Shown here: positions 17,334-26,129 of the stretch, piece by piece | Numbering within the stretch: the first letter of the stretch is position 1 | Layout: every line of letters begins with the position of its first letter | Source: Comamonas endophytica | GTDB taxonomy: Bacteria > Pseudomonadota > Gammaproteobacteria > Burkholderiales > Burkholderiaceae_C | NCBI RefSeq assembly: GCF_023634805.2 | Contig: NZ_CP106881.1 | Location: forward strand, 434,001-498,000 | Reading direction: 5' to 3' | DNA length: 64,000 nt | Program-made: the position numbers and the translations under genes | The notes under the pieces: model-generated | The model's input: the letters and a program-made list of their open reading frames with translations, nothing else | Told to the model about the DNA's origin: nothing | Databases searched by the model: none

Positions 17334-18314
17334 ATGCCACTGCACCGACGCGATTTCCTGGCCTATGCCGGCGCCGCCACGCTGGCGCTGCCGGCCGCCG
17401 CACAGACGCCGCCCTGGCCCGCCAGACCCATCACGCTGGTCGTGCCCTTTCCCGCGGGCGGCACGGTGGACTGGATCGGCCGCGCCATCGCACATGAGAT
17501 GCAGGGCCGGCTCAAGTCCTCGGTCATCGTCGAGAATCGGCCCGGGGCCACGGGCACCATCGGCTTTGCCGCCGTGGCCCGCGCGCCTGCGGACGGCTAC
17601 ACGCTGGTGATCGGCCCGCCGGGGCCGTTTGCCGTGGTCCCGCACCTGTTCACGAAGAAGCTGGCTTTCGATCCCGCCAAGGACTTCGACCTGCTCACGG
17701 TGGCGGTGCAGATCGCCAACGTGCTGGTGGTCCCGGCCAACGCGCCCTTCGATACGGTGGGTGCGCTGATCGCGCATGGCAAGGCCCATCCCGGCAAGCT
17801 GACTTTCGCCAATTCGGGCAGCGGCGCCTCCGATCACCTGGCGGCGGCGCTGTTTCTCGAGCGCACCGGCATCCAGGGCCTGCATGTACCCTACAAGGGC
17901 GGCGCTCCCGCCATCAACGACCTGCTGGGCGCGCAGGTCGACGCGTCGTTCCAGAACATCAACGCAGTGCTGCCCCACATCACCAGCGGCAAGCTCAAGG
18001 CCCTGGGCCAGACCGGACGCGTGCGTTCTCCGGTTCTGCCCCAGGTGCCGACGATGGCGGAAGCCGGGGTGCCGGACATGGAGATCCAGTCCTGGCAGGG
18101 CGTGGCCGCGCCGCGCGGACTCGCGCCGGCGGTGCGGCGCCAGCTGCTGGAGGTGCTGCAGCAATCGCTGCACGCGCCGGCCATGGCGCAAAAGCTCGCG
18201 GCGCTGGGCATGGAAGTCGTTGCCAGCTCGCCCGAAGACTTCGCGGCGCGCCGGCAGGCGGAATCCGGGCGCTGGCAGCAGGTGATCCAGCGCGCGGGAA
18301 TCACCATGGAATGA
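17334..18314 (+). CDS. Bug-family (TctC-like) receptor of the sugar-acid cluster
   Basis: Periplasmic receptor of 326 aa with a twin-arginine-like signal peptide (HRRDFLAYAGAATLALPAAA). ARPITLVVPFPAGGTVDWIGR, VIVENRPGATGTIGF and HVPYKGGAPAINDLLGAQV mark the Bug family. A clear AAAGGAGA lies before the ATG. It is placed between a sugar-acid dehydratase and an aldolase, so it probably captures the acid that these enzymes degrade. No TctAB membrane genes are adjacent. Confidence 0.9.
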   Translation: MPLHRRDFLAYAGAATLALPAAAQTPPWPARPITLVVPFPAGGTVDWIGRAIAHEMQGRLKSSVIVENRPGATGTIGFAAVARAPADGYTLVIGPPGPFAVVPHLFTKKLAFDPAKDFDLLTVAVQIANVLVVPANAPFDTVGALIAHGKAHPGKLTFANSGSGASDHLAAALFLERTGIQGLHVPYKGGAPAINDLLGAQVDASFQNINAVLPHITSGKLKALGQTGRVRSPVLPQVPTMAEAGVPDMEIQSWQGVAAPRGLAPAVRRQLLEVLQQSLHAPAMAQKLAALGMEVVASSPEDFAARRQAESGRWQQVIQRAGITME

Positions 18315-18353
18315 GCCGCCAGGAACACACCACTTTTTGCTCTCTCACACGAC

Positions 18354-19136
18354 ATGCCACCCATCAATCTCTTCAAACAGGCCTTGCAGCAGGGCCGCGC
18401 GCAGATCGGCATCTGGTCCAGCCTGCCCTCGCCCTACGTCAGCGAACTGGTCGCGGGCGCGGGCTATGAGTGGATGCTGCTCGACACCGAACACGCGCCC
18501 GTCGACATCCCGCAGATGCTCCAGCAGCTGCAGGCGGCCGCGGCCGCGCGCCCCGCCGGCGGCATCGTCACCACGCCCGTGGTGCGGCCGGCGTGGAACG
18601 ATCCGGTGCTGATCAAGCGCTTTCTCGACCTCGGCGCCCAGACGCTGCTGGTTCCCTTCGTGCAGAACGCGCGCGAGGCGCAGGCCGCGGTGGCCGCGAC
18701 GCGCTTCCCGCCGCGCGGCCTGCGCGGCCTGGGCGGCGCGATGCGCGCCTCGAATTTCGGGCGCGAGGCGGACTACGTGCTGCATGCGCACGAGCAGACC
18801 TGCGTGCTGGTCCAGGTGGAGACGCGCGAGGCGCTGGCCGAAATCGAGGCCATCGCGGCCGTGGAAGGTGTGGACGGGATCTTCATCGGCCCCTCGGACC
18901 TGTCGACCAGCATGGGCCATCCGGGCAACCACCGGCACCCGGAAGTGGAAAGCGCCATACGCGATGCACTGGTGCGCATCCGCGCCTGCGGCAAGGCGCC
19001 GGGCATCCTCATGCCCGACCGGGAACGTGCGCAGGATTACCTCGCGCTGGGTGCGCAGTTCGTTGCCGTGGGGCTGGATCTGGCGCTGCTGCGCCAGGGC
19101 TTGGCGGACACGCTGGCGGCGTTCAGGCCGCGTTGA
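18354..19136 (+). CDS. HpcH/HpaI (GarL-like) class II aldolase
   Basis: Metal-dependent pyruvate aldolase of 260 aa. The family blocks are GAGYEWMLLDTEHAPVD (catalytic His near residue 46), QTLLVPFVQNAREAQAAV, RGLGGAMRASNFGR, LVQVETREALAEIEAI (metal Glu) and IFIGPSDLSTSMG (metal Asp). It probably cleaves the 2-keto-3-deoxy sugar acid made by the upstream dehydratase to pyruvate (or tartronate semialdehyde) and an aldehyde. Its 3' end overlaps the convergent argO by 14 bp. Confidence 0.9.
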   Translation: MPPINLFKQALQQGRAQIGIWSSLPSPYVSELVAGAGYEWMLLDTEHAPVDIPQMLQQLQAAAAARPAGGIVTTPVVRPAWNDPVLIKRFLDLGAQTLLVPFVQNAREAQAAVAATRFPPRGLRGLGGAMRASNFGREADYVLHAHEQTCVLVQVETREALAEIEAIAAVEGVDGIFIGPSDLSTSMGHPGNHRHPEVESAIRDALVRIRACGKAPGILMPDRERAQDYLALGAQFVAVGLDLALLRQGLADTLAAFRPR

Positions 19137-19776
19137 GCGCGGCCGGGGCCTGGCTGCCGCTCCACACCCACCACGCCAGTGCCAGCATCATCAGCCCGGT
19201 GGCCCCATCCAGCACGCGCCAAGCCAGCGGATGCGCAAACCAGTGCTGCATGCGCCGCCCGGCGCTGGCCAGCAGCGCAAACCACAGCAGGCTGGCACAG
19301 GCCGCGCCGGCCACGAACACGCTCTTGAGCGCGCCTTCCTGGCGCGCGCCGATGCTGCCCACCAGCAGCACGGTGTCCAGGTAGACATGCGGATTGAACA
19401 GGGTGATCACGGCCAGCGTGCCCAGCACGCCCAGCAGCCCGCGCTGCGCCGCGGCCGGCCCCTGCAGCGCGACGTCGGCGGCAAACGCCACGCGCCACAG
19501 GGCGTAGAGGCCGTAGGCCAGCAGGAACAGCGCGCCCCCCACCGAGAGGTGGTGCGCCAGCGTGGGCTCGCGCGCGATCAGCTGCGACATGCCGGCAACG
19601 CCAATGGCAATCAGCAGTGCATCGCTGAGCACGCACCAGGCGACGCAGGCACGGACGTGGCGGCCCTGCACGGCCTGGCGCAGCACATAGAGGTTCTGCG
19701 CTCCTATCGAGATGATGAGCGAGAGGCAGACCGTGAAGCCGGCCAGCCAGGAGGAAGAAATCAACGAGGTCCACAT
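19123..19776 (-). CDS. argO: LysE/ArgO-type amino acid exporter
   Basis: LysE-family inner-membrane exporter with six hydrophobic segments, 217 aa. The N-terminal block GFTVCLSLIISIGAQNLYVL and the central AVITLFNPHVYLDTVLLVG are characteristic of basic amino acid exporters. It is divergent from an ArgP/LysG-type regulator gene, the standard arrangement in which the regulator activates the exporter at high lysine or arginine. Confidence 0.93.
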   Translation of the reverse strand: MWTSLISSSWLAGFTVCLSLIISIGAQNLYVLRQAVQGRHVRACVAWCVLSDALLIAIGVAGMSQLIAREPTLAHHLSVGGALFLLAYGLYALWRVAFAADVALQGPAAAQRGLLGVLGTLAVITLFNPHVYLDTVLLVGSIGARQEGALKSVFVAGAACASLLWFALLASAGRRMQHWFAHPLAWRVLDGATGLMMLALAWWVWSGSQAPAALNAA

Positions 19777-19845
19777 AAGGGAAATTGTCGTTCCCCGAAT
19801 AAATTAAGTAAAATTAAACCAATTGAAACATCCTAAGACAAGCTA
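19777..19845. promoter_or_regulatory. Divergent argO-argP control region
   Basis: The 69-bp gap is markedly AT-rich (AATAAATTAAGTAAAATTAA) within a GC-rich region. It must hold both promoters and the ArgP binding site. No exact operator could be fixed. Confidence 0.6.
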
Positions 19846-20799
19846 ATGCTCGACTACGCCGGATTGGAAGCCCTGGCCGCGGTGGTGCGCGAAGGCAGCT
19901 TCGAGCGCGCCGCGCGCAAGCTGCACATCACGCCCTCGGCGGTCTCGCAGCGCATCAAGCTGCTGGAGGAACGCGTGGGCCAGGTGCTGGTATTGCGCGG
20001 CCAGCCCTGCACCGGGACCGAGGCGGGGCGCCGGCTGTGCCTGCATGTCGAGCAGGTGGCGCTGCTGGAAAACGAATTGCGCCGCACCAACCCGGCGCTG
20101 GTGGCCGAGGGCCAGTTCATGCCGCCCACGCTCAAGCTGGCCGTCAACGCGGATTCGCTGTCGTCGTGGTTCATGGACGCGATGGCGGCCTTCACGCGCG
20201 AAGGCAACGAGCTGCTCGACATCAGCATCGACGACCAGGACCACACGGCCAAGCGCATCAAGGAAGGCGCGGTCATGGCCGCGGTCACCGCCACCTCCAC
20301 CAGCATCACCGGCTGCAACACCTGGCCGCTGGGCTCGATGCGCTACGTCGCGGCCGCCAGCCCGGAATTCATGCAGCAGCACTTCGCCCAGGGCGTGACG
20401 CCCGAAGCGGTGGCGCGCGCGCCGATGCTGAGCTACGACCGCAAGGACAGCATGCAGGACCGGTGGCTGCAGGCCCAGGGGCTGGCCTCGCGCCATGGCC
20501 CGCCCAAGCACTGGCTGCCCTCGGCCTATGCCTTCGTGCGCGCCTGCGAAGCGGGGGTGGGCTGGGCCATGCAGCCCACGGTGCTGATCCAGCGCTACCT
20601 CGATGCCGGCACGCTGGTGGAAGTGCTGCCGGATACCGGCGTGGATGTGCCCCTGTACTGGGCGCATGCGCGCAATGCGCAAGCCGGCCTGCAGCGGCTC
20701 ACGCATTGCGTGATCACCGCCGCGGCCGGCTGGCTGGAGCCCATGCCCGGCATGCACCCGCCTGAGAGCGCTGCATCGCCGGGATCGAAGGCCGGTTAG
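19846..20799 (+). CDS. argP: LysR-family regulator ArgP/LysG
   Basis: LysR-type regulator of 317 aa. The helix-turn-helix is EGSFERAARKLHITPSAVSQR (split here: AARKLHITPSAVSQRIK, residues about 22-38), followed by LLEERVGQVLVLRGQPC, typical of the ArgP/LysG subgroup. The C-terminal domain binds the basic amino acid effector. The divergent argO is its predicted target. The ATG at 19846 opens MLDYAGLEALAAVV, as in relatives. Confidence 0.93.
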   Translation: MLDYAGLEALAAVVREGSFERAARKLHITPSAVSQRIKLLEERVGQVLVLRGQPCTGTEAGRRLCLHVEQVALLENELRRTNPALVAEGQFMPPTLKLAVNADSLSSWFMDAMAAFTREGNELLDISIDDQDHTAKRIKEGAVMAAVTATSTSITGCNTWPLGSMRYVAAASPEFMQQHFAQGVTPEAVARAPMLSYDRKDSMQDRWLQAQGLASRHGPPKHWLPSAYAFVRACEAGVGWAMQPTVLIQRYLDAGTLVEVLPDTGVDVPLYWAHARNAQAGLQRLTHCVITAAAGWLEPMPGMHPPESAASPGSKAG

Positions 20800-20819
20800 T
20801 CACCAGCCCTCGTTGGCCC

Positions 20820-21311
20820 TCACTCCTGCTTGTTGAACACGTAATACTGGTTGGCGCGATCCCAGGCGGCGCGGGCAGCCGGCTCGGCTTCGTCCCACTT
20901 CAGGCGCGAGCCATGCTGGCGCTGCACGCCATCCCAGCGCTGCGACCAATCGTCGCGCACCTGCTCCCAGCGGTCATGGCCCGCGGCGCGGCTTTCCCAG
21001 CCGGCGCGGTAGGCCGGGGCGTAGTCGTCATAGGTGTAGCCCTCGCGGTAATGGTCCTGCTTGTCGTAGGCACCCTTCCAGTAGGCTTCCTCGGCCGTGG
21101 GATTGAGCCCTTCCGCCACGCTGTGGCCCGCCAGGCCGCCGGCCACTGCGCCGACCACCGCGCCCACGGCGGCGCCCACAGGCCCGCCAATGGCCCCTGC
21201 GGCCGCGCCCGCCAGGGCACCGCCGCCTGCGCCAACACCGGTGCCCACGGGATGGGCGCCGGGTTCGTCGGTGATGGGGTCCAGATTGAGGTTCTTGTCG
21301 CCTGTGGTCAT
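20820..21311 (-). CDS. Glycine-zipper hypothetical protein
   Basis: Not recognised as a named family. The 163-aa protein has no signal peptide. After a short polar start, residues about 22-65 are an extended glycine-zipper region (GAGGGALAGAAAGAIGG, VGAVVGAVAGGLAGHSVAEG) that could span or coat a membrane. The C-terminal half is rich in Tyr, Trp and Asp (YDKQDHYREGYTYDDYAP, WEQVRDDWSQRWDG). The CDS has a good SD (GGAG five bases before ATG). Such proteins are often stress-induced in Burkholderiales, but I cannot show that here. Confidence 0.78.
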   Translation of the reverse strand: MTTGDKNLNLDPITDEPGAHPVGTGVGAGGGALAGAAAGAIGGPVGAAVGAVVGAVAGGLAGHSVAEGLNPTAEEAYWKGAYDKQDHYREGYTYDDYAPAYRAGWESRAAGHDRWEQVRDDWSQRWDGVQRQHGSRLKWDEAEPAARAAWDRANQYYVFNKQE

Positions 21312-21519
21312 GTGTGCTCCTGCAGAAATCGTTGGATCAAGACACGGGCCGGCTGCAGGGATGCTGCCGGCGCGCTCGCTGCAGCGGATCTCTCCATCCG
21401 CGCGCAACACCAGAGTGCATGAGGAGCTTGGACCCGCGTGTAGTCCAAAAGGCGAGGTGGATGCGGGGAAATGGAGGGGGATGCCCTGCCGCTGGCTGGG
21501 CGCGCAGGGTTGCCTGGGG

Positions 21520-21637
21520 AAGGACGTCCATCCTTCGACAGGCTCAGGACGAACGGTTCAGCTGGACGAAGCGCCCTGTCAAGCCCTTCGTGGTGGACCT
21601 GCCTGGGCGACCCCGTCGAACCATGGACGGCCTGCCC
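21520..21637. repeat. Dispersed palindromic repeat, copy 2
   Basis: AGGACGTCCATCC and TTCGACAGGCTCAGGACGAA form the left arm. The right arm is split (CCCTTCGTGGTGGACCTGCC, then CGTCGAACCATGGACGGCCTG), so this copy carries an internal insertion of about 20 bp. It lies in the 398-bp gap between two leftward genes; the rest of that gap (21312-21519 and 21638-21709) shows nothing else clear. Confidence 0.8.
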
Positions 21638-21709
21638 TACAAACAAGGCACCAACCGTGGCAATCCGGCTCAGCCGTTCACCTGGGGGCCAAAGGGTGCA
21701 AGTGACACC

Positions 21710-21913
21710 TCAATAATGCGGCGGCAATTCATCCCTGAGATTGCGCGCACCTCCCCCGCTCTCAGGCATCTGCTGGCGCAGATTGCGCACCTCGGCGATC
21801 AGCGCATCGATCTGCTGCTGCTGCCGGTAGATGGTCATGTTCAGCTGGTCGAGCGTGTCCTCGACATAGCTGGCCTTGATCTCCAGCTCGGTGATGCGCT
21901 CTTGGTCGCTCAT
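21710..21913 (-). CDS. slyX: SlyX family protein
   Basis: A 67-aa protein of the SlyX family: MSDQERITELEIKASYVEDT, then LDQLNMTIYRQQQQIDAL and the C-terminal NLRDELPPHY, which is a conserved ending. It is predicted to be a coiled coil. Function is unknown in general. It overlaps the stop of the upstream aminotransferase gene (ATGA), so the two are translationally coupled. Confidence 0.92.
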   Translation of the reverse strand: MSDQERITELEIKASYVEDTLDQLNMTIYRQQQQIDALIAEVRNLRQQMPESGGGARNLRDELPPHY

Positions 21914-23127
21914 GCCTGCGCCCGCAATGCCTGGCCCAGGCGCGCCATGCCCTCCTCGATCTTCGCCACGTCGGCCGTGGCGAACGACAGTCGGAAGGTC
22001 GAGGCATCGGGGTTCTGCGCGAAGAAGGGCGCGCCGGGCACGAAGGCCACGCCCTGCTCGATGGCGCGCTTGGCCAGCACATTCGCATCCTGGAGCTGGC
22101 CGCGCGCGCCCGTGAGCCTGACCCACAGGAACAGGCCGCCCTGCGGCGCGACGAAGCTCACGGCGTCGCCCAGTTCGCGGCGCAGCGCCTCGCCCATGGC
22201 GCGCGCGCGCTCGGCATAGACCGCGCGCACGCGCGCCAGCGTCGCCGGCATGCCGCCGGCCTTGAGGTATTGCGCGGCGGTGGCCTGCGCGTAGGTGCTG
22301 GTATGGGCATCGCTGAACTGCTTGCACATGACGGCCCGCTCGCGCAGCGCGGTGGGCGCCACCAGCCAGCCCACGCGCAGGCCCGGGCTCAGCACCTTGC
22401 TCAGGCTGCCGCAGTGGGCCAGCCAGGCGCGGCTGCCGGGCACTTCCGAGGACAGCGCCAGCAGGCTCGGCGGCGGCGCGGCGTCGAAGTACAGGTCGCC
22501 ATAGGGGTCGTCCTCCACCACCAGCGTCTGGTACTTGACGGCCAGCTCCAGCACCTTGCGGCGGCGCTCCAGGCTCAGCGTGGCGCCGCTGGGGTTGCCG
22601 AAGGTCGGGATCAGATAGACCATCTTCGGCTGGTGCTCGGCCATCAGCTTCTCGAGCGCTTCGACATCCACGCCCTGCTCGTCAATGGGCGCGCTGATCA
22701 CTTCGGCGCCATACAGGCGAAAGCACTGGATGGTGGCCAGGAAGGTCGGGCCCTCGACGATCACCTTGTCGCCCGGGCTGATCATGGTCTTGCCCAGCAG
22801 GTCCAGCGCCTGCTGGCTGCCGGTGGTGACCAGCAGGTCGCCGGCCGCGACATCCCTCACGCCCTTGGCGGCCATCAGCCTGGCGAGCTCCTCGCGCAGC
22901 GGCTGATGGCCCTCGGTGGCGCCATACTGCAGCGCGGCGCCGGGTTCCTCGTCCAGCGCGGCCTCGGTGGCGGCGCGGATGCCTTCGACATCGAACAGCG
23001 CACTGTCGGGAAAACCGCCGGCGAAGCTGATGATGCCGGGCTTGCCCAGCAGCTTGAAAAGCTCACGGATGGCGGAAGTCTCCACCTGGTTCAGGCGCTC
23101 GGCGAATTGCATAGTAAGGGGTTCCAT
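21910..23127 (-). CDS. PLP-dependent aminotransferase (2-aminoadipate/MocR-like class I)
   Basis: Fold-type I aminotransferase of 405 aa. The N-terminus PGIISFAGGFPDSALFD and LQYGATEGHQPLREELA are typical of 2-aminoadipate or aromatic aminotransferases of the LysN type. The PLP site is SLSKVLSPGLRVGW (Schiff-base Lys), with LIPTFGNPSGATLS and VVEDDPYGDLYFD upstream of it. There is no DNA-binding domain. The ATG at 23112 is an alternative start; neither has a strong SD. The substrate is not determinable. It is coupled to slyX. Confidence 0.88.
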   Translation of the reverse strand: MEPLTMQFAERLNQVETSAIRELFKLLGKPGIISFAGGFPDSALFDVEGIRAATEAALDEEPGAALQYGATEGHQPLREELARLMAAKGVRDVAAGDLLVTTGSQQALDLLGKTMISPGDKVIVEGPTFLATIQCFRLYGAEVISAPIDEQGVDVEALEKLMAEHQPKMVYLIPTFGNPSGATLSLERRRKVLELAVKYQTLVVEDDPYGDLYFDAAPPPSLLALSSEVPGSRAWLAHCGSLSKVLSPGLRVGWLVAPTALRERAVMCKQFSDAHTSTYAQATAAQYLKAGGMPATLARVRAVYAERARAMGEALRRELGDAVSFVAPQGGLFLWVRLTGARGQLQDANVLAKRAIEQGVAFVPGAPFFAQNPDASTFRLSFATADVAKIEEGMARLGQALRAQA

Positions 23128-23271
23128 TCAACGATATTCAATGGCGGCCATGGAAGGCGCCAACCCAGCATTCTTCACCAAATTCCAAAGCCGCGCGCGA
23201 TGCCGCGCGGCGGCGCACCCGCGCGGGTGCCGGGTTTTGGCCGACAATGTCCATTTGCCGCCGGTTTTTCC

Positions 23272-23910
23272 ATGCAGACTGCGCAGATCGCTCCCTTTTT
23301 CGCCACGCTCAAGGCGGCCAATCCGATGCCCAACACCGAGCTCGAATACACCACGGTGTTCGAGCTGCTCACGGCCGTGCTGCTGTCGGCGCAGGCCACC
23401 GATGTGGGCGTCAACAAGGCCACGCGCAGGATGTTTCCCGTCGCCAACACGCCGCAGGCCATCCTCGATCTGGGCCTCGAGGGGCTGGAGTCGCATATCA
23501 AGACCATCGGCCTTTACCGCAGCAAGGCGCGGCATCTGCTGGAGACCTGCCGCCGGCTGATCGAGCGCCATGGCGGCCAGGTGCCGCGCACGCGCGAGGA
23601 GCTCGAGGACCTGCCGGGCGTGGGCCGCAAGACCGCCAACGTGGTGCTCAACGTCGCCTTTGGAGAGCCGACGATGGCCGTGGACACGCATATCTTCCGC
23701 GTCAGCAACCGCACGGGACTGGCGCCCGGCGCCAACCCGCTGGCGGTGGAGCGGCAGCTGATGGCGCGCGTGCCCGCCGAGTACGCGGTGGACTCGCACC
23801 ACTGGCTGATCCTGCTGGGCCGCTATGTCTGCCAGGCGCGCAAGCCGCGCTGCTGGGAATGCATCGTGGCGCAGTACTGCGACTTCGAGCCCAAGACCCC
23901 GGCGCCCTGA
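23272..23910 (+). CDS. nth: Endonuclease III
   Basis: DNA glycosylase/AP lyase that removes oxidised pyrimidines, 212 aa. The helix-hairpin-helix LEDLPGVGRKTANVVLN carries the catalytic Lys, MAVDTHIFRVSNRT carries the catalytic Asp, and the [4Fe-4S] motif C-x6-C-x2-C-x5-C closes the protein (CQARKPRCWECIVAQYC). Length matches E. coli Nth. It is divergent from the aminotransferase and convergent with the CoA-transferase gene. Confidence 0.97.
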   Translation: MQTAQIAPFFATLKAANPMPNTELEYTTVFELLTAVLLSAQATDVGVNKATRRMFPVANTPQAILDLGLEGLESHIKTIGLYRSKARHLLETCRRLIERHGGQVPRTREELEDLPGVGRKTANVVLNVAFGEPTMAVDTHIFRVSNRTGLAPGANPLAVERQLMARVPAEYAVDSHHWLILLGRYVCQARKPRCWECIVAQYCDFEPKTPAP

Positions 23911-23921
23911 GCCCGAAACGC

Positions 23922-25046
23922 CTATTCGAAGCTGTCGCCGGGCGTCAGCGGCGCATGCCGGTAGGTGGCCGGCGTGCGCGAGAGCTTGACCGGCGCGCCC
24001 ACCCCCTGGTAGCCCGGCATCCGCACGCGCAGCTGGCGGTGCAGCGTGTGCGGGTGCTCGAGCGCGGCATCGACGGGCTGCACCGGCGCGGCGGGCACGC
24101 CGATCCCCATCAGCTCGGTGGCCAGCGCATCGCCCTCGAAGGCCGCCAGCGCTTCTTCCAGCAGCGGCTTGAGCGCATCGCGGTGGATGGAGCGCTGCCC
24201 GGCCGTGGCAAAGCGCTCGTCCTGCGCCAGCGCCGCGCAGCCGATGTGCTCGCACAGCAGCCGGAACTGCCGGTCGTTGCCGACGGCGAAGAACACCGGG
24301 ATGGAGCCGGTCTGCAGCACGTCATAGGGCGCGATGTTGGGGTGCGCGTTGCCCGAGCGCTGCGGCTGCCTGCCGTCCATGAACCAGTTGGCCGCATGCG
24401 GATGCAGCAGCGAGATGCCGCTGTCGTAGAGCGCGGCATCGACCAGCTGGCCCTGCCCGCTGCGCTGGCGCTCGTGCAGCGCCAGCATCACGCCGATCAC
24501 CGCGTTCATGCCAGTCACCATGTCCACGACCGGCAGGCCCACGCGCAGCGGGCCGCCGTCGCGCTCGCCGTTGACGCTCATCAGGCCGGTCATGGCCTGG
24601 ATCGCCGCGTCATAGCCGGGCCAGGCGCCCAGCGGGCCGTCCGCGCCGAAGCCGCTGACGCGGCACCAGACCAGGCTTGGGAAGCGCTCGCGCAGCTGCT
24701 CGTAGCCGATGCCCCATTTCTCCATCGTGCCGATCTTGAAGTTCTCGATCAGCACATCGGCCTGGGCCATCAGCGCCAGCACCTTTTCCCGGCCCTCTGT
24801 CGAGGCCAGGTCCAGGAACTGGATGCGCTTGTTGCGGTTCAGGCCATGGTAATAGGAGGCCACGCCGTCCTGGAACGGCGGGCCCCAGGCGCGCGTGTCG
24901 TCGCCGGCGGGCGGCTCGACCTTGAGCACATCGGCGCCATGGTCGCCGAGGATCTGCCCGCACAGCGGGCCGCCGAGGATGCGCGAAAGGTCCAGCACGC
25001 GGATGCCCTGCAACGCACCGGCCGCGGGGGCTATTGTCTTTTCCAT
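23922..25046 (-). CDS. CaiB/BaiF CoA-transferase family protein
   Basis: Family III CoA-transferase of 374 aa. GIRVLDLSRILGGPLCGQIL opens it, then GADVLKVEPPAGDDTRAWGPP, NRNKRIQFLDL and the catalytic Asp in GLPVVDMVTGMNAVIG. The start at 25046 has GGAAG five bases upstream; an ATG seven codons earlier has none. It would move CoA between acyl groups, priming an acid for the acyl-CoA dehydrogenase two genes upstream. The acid is unknown. Confidence 0.9.
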   Translation of the reverse strand: MEKTIAPAAGALQGIRVLDLSRILGGPLCGQILGDHGADVLKVEPPAGDDTRAWGPPFQDGVASYYHGLNRNKRIQFLDLASTEGREKVLALMAQADVLIENFKIGTMEKWGIGYEQLRERFPSLVWCRVSGFGADGPLGAWPGYDAAIQAMTGLMSVNGERDGGPLRVGLPVVDMVTGMNAVIGVMLALHERQRSGQGQLVDAALYDSGISLLHPHAANWFMDGRQPQRSGNAHPNIAPYDVLQTGSIPVFFAVGNDRQFRLLCEHIGCAALAQDERFATAGQRSIHRDALKPLLEEALAAFEGDALATELMGIGVPAAPVQPVDAALEHPHTLHRQLRVRMPGYQGVGAPVKLSRTPATYRHAPLTPGDSFE

Positions 25047-25074
25047 CGAATCTTCCTGCTGCTCCATGGGCGTT

Positions 25075-26052
25075 TCAATCCAGCTTGGCGCCCGAGGCAT
25101 CGACCACCGTCTTCCACTTCGCCATCTCCTCCTTGATGAAGCGCGCCAGGCCCTCAGGCGTCTGGTCGGCCGCCGACTCCAGGCCCTGCGCGGCAAAGGT
25201 GGCGCGCACCTTGTCGCTTTTCAACGCATGGACAAAGGCGCTGTTGAGCCTGGCGATGCGATCGGCGGGCGTGCCCGCGGGCGCGACCACGCCAAAGAAC
25301 ACGCTGACGTCATAGCCCGGCAAGCCCTGCTCCGCAATCGAGGGGATCTCGGGCATGGCCTGCGAGCGCTTTTCGGTCGCCACGCCAATGGCCTTGAGGC
25401 GGCCCGACTTGATATAGGGCATCGCCGTGAGGATGTCGGTGAAGCTCATCTGCACCTGTCCCGCGATCAGGTCGTTGAGCGCCGGGCCCGTGCCCTTGTA
25501 CGGGACATGCTGCAGCGTGGTGCCGGCCATGCGGTTGAACAGCACGCCCGCCAGATGCGACGAGGCACCATTGCCCGAAGACGCATAGTTCAGGCTCTGC
25601 GGCTTGGACTTGTCGAGCGCGATCAGCTCCTTGAGGTTGGCCGCCTTGACGCTCGGGTGCACCACGAGGATATTGGGCAGATGGCCCACGCGGATGATCG
25701 GCGCGAAGCTGGTCGCGGGATCGTAGGTGATCTTGCTGTAGAGGCTCTTGTTGATGGCCAGCGGCCCCGAGGTGCCGAACATGATGGTGTAGCCATCGGG
25801 CTTGGCGCGCGCCACCGCATCGGCGCCGATGTTGCCGCCCGCGCCAGCCTTGTTCTCCACGACCACGCTCTGGCCGATCTCCTCGGTCAGCGCCGCGGCC
25901 AGCGTGCGTGCCATCGCATCTGTGGGACCGCCCGGCGGGAAGGGCACGACGAAGTTGATGGGCTTGGACGGGAAGGCCTCGCCCTGGGCCAGCGCCGGGG
26001 TGGCGGCGCTGCAGGCCAGCGCGCAGGCCAGCAGGATTCGATGTGCGGTCAT
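25075..26052 (-). CDS. Bug-family (TctC-like) receptor of the acyl-CoA operon
   Basis: Periplasmic receptor of 325 aa with a Sec signal peptide (HRILLACALACSAATPALAQ). FVVPFPPGGPTDAMARTLAA, VVENKAGAGGNIGADAVA and HVPYKGTGPALNDLIAGQV are Bug family blocks. It sits between an acyl-CoA dehydrogenase and a CaiB-type transferase and probably supplies their acid substrate. GGAGA precedes the ATG. Confidence 0.9.
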   Translation of the reverse strand: MTAHRILLACALACSAATPALAQGEAFPSKPINFVVPFPPGGPTDAMARTLAAALTEEIGQSVVVENKAGAGGNIGADAVARAKPDGYTIMFGTSGPLAINKSLYSKITYDPATSFAPIIRVGHLPNILVVHPSVKAANLKELIALDKSKPQSLNYASSGNGASSHLAGVLFNRMAGTTLQHVPYKGTGPALNDLIAGQVQMSFTDILTAMPYIKSGRLKAIGVATEKRSQAMPEIPSIAEQGLPGYDVSVFFGVVAPAGTPADRIARLNSAFVHALKSDKVRATFAAQGLESAADQTPEGLARFIKEEMAKWKTVVDASGAKLD

Positions 26053-26129
26053 TTGTCTTGTCTCCATTGTTTGTATTGCTATCACCATTGCATGCCGCCG
26101 CGGCGGCCTTCGCCTGCGCGGCCCTCCCC

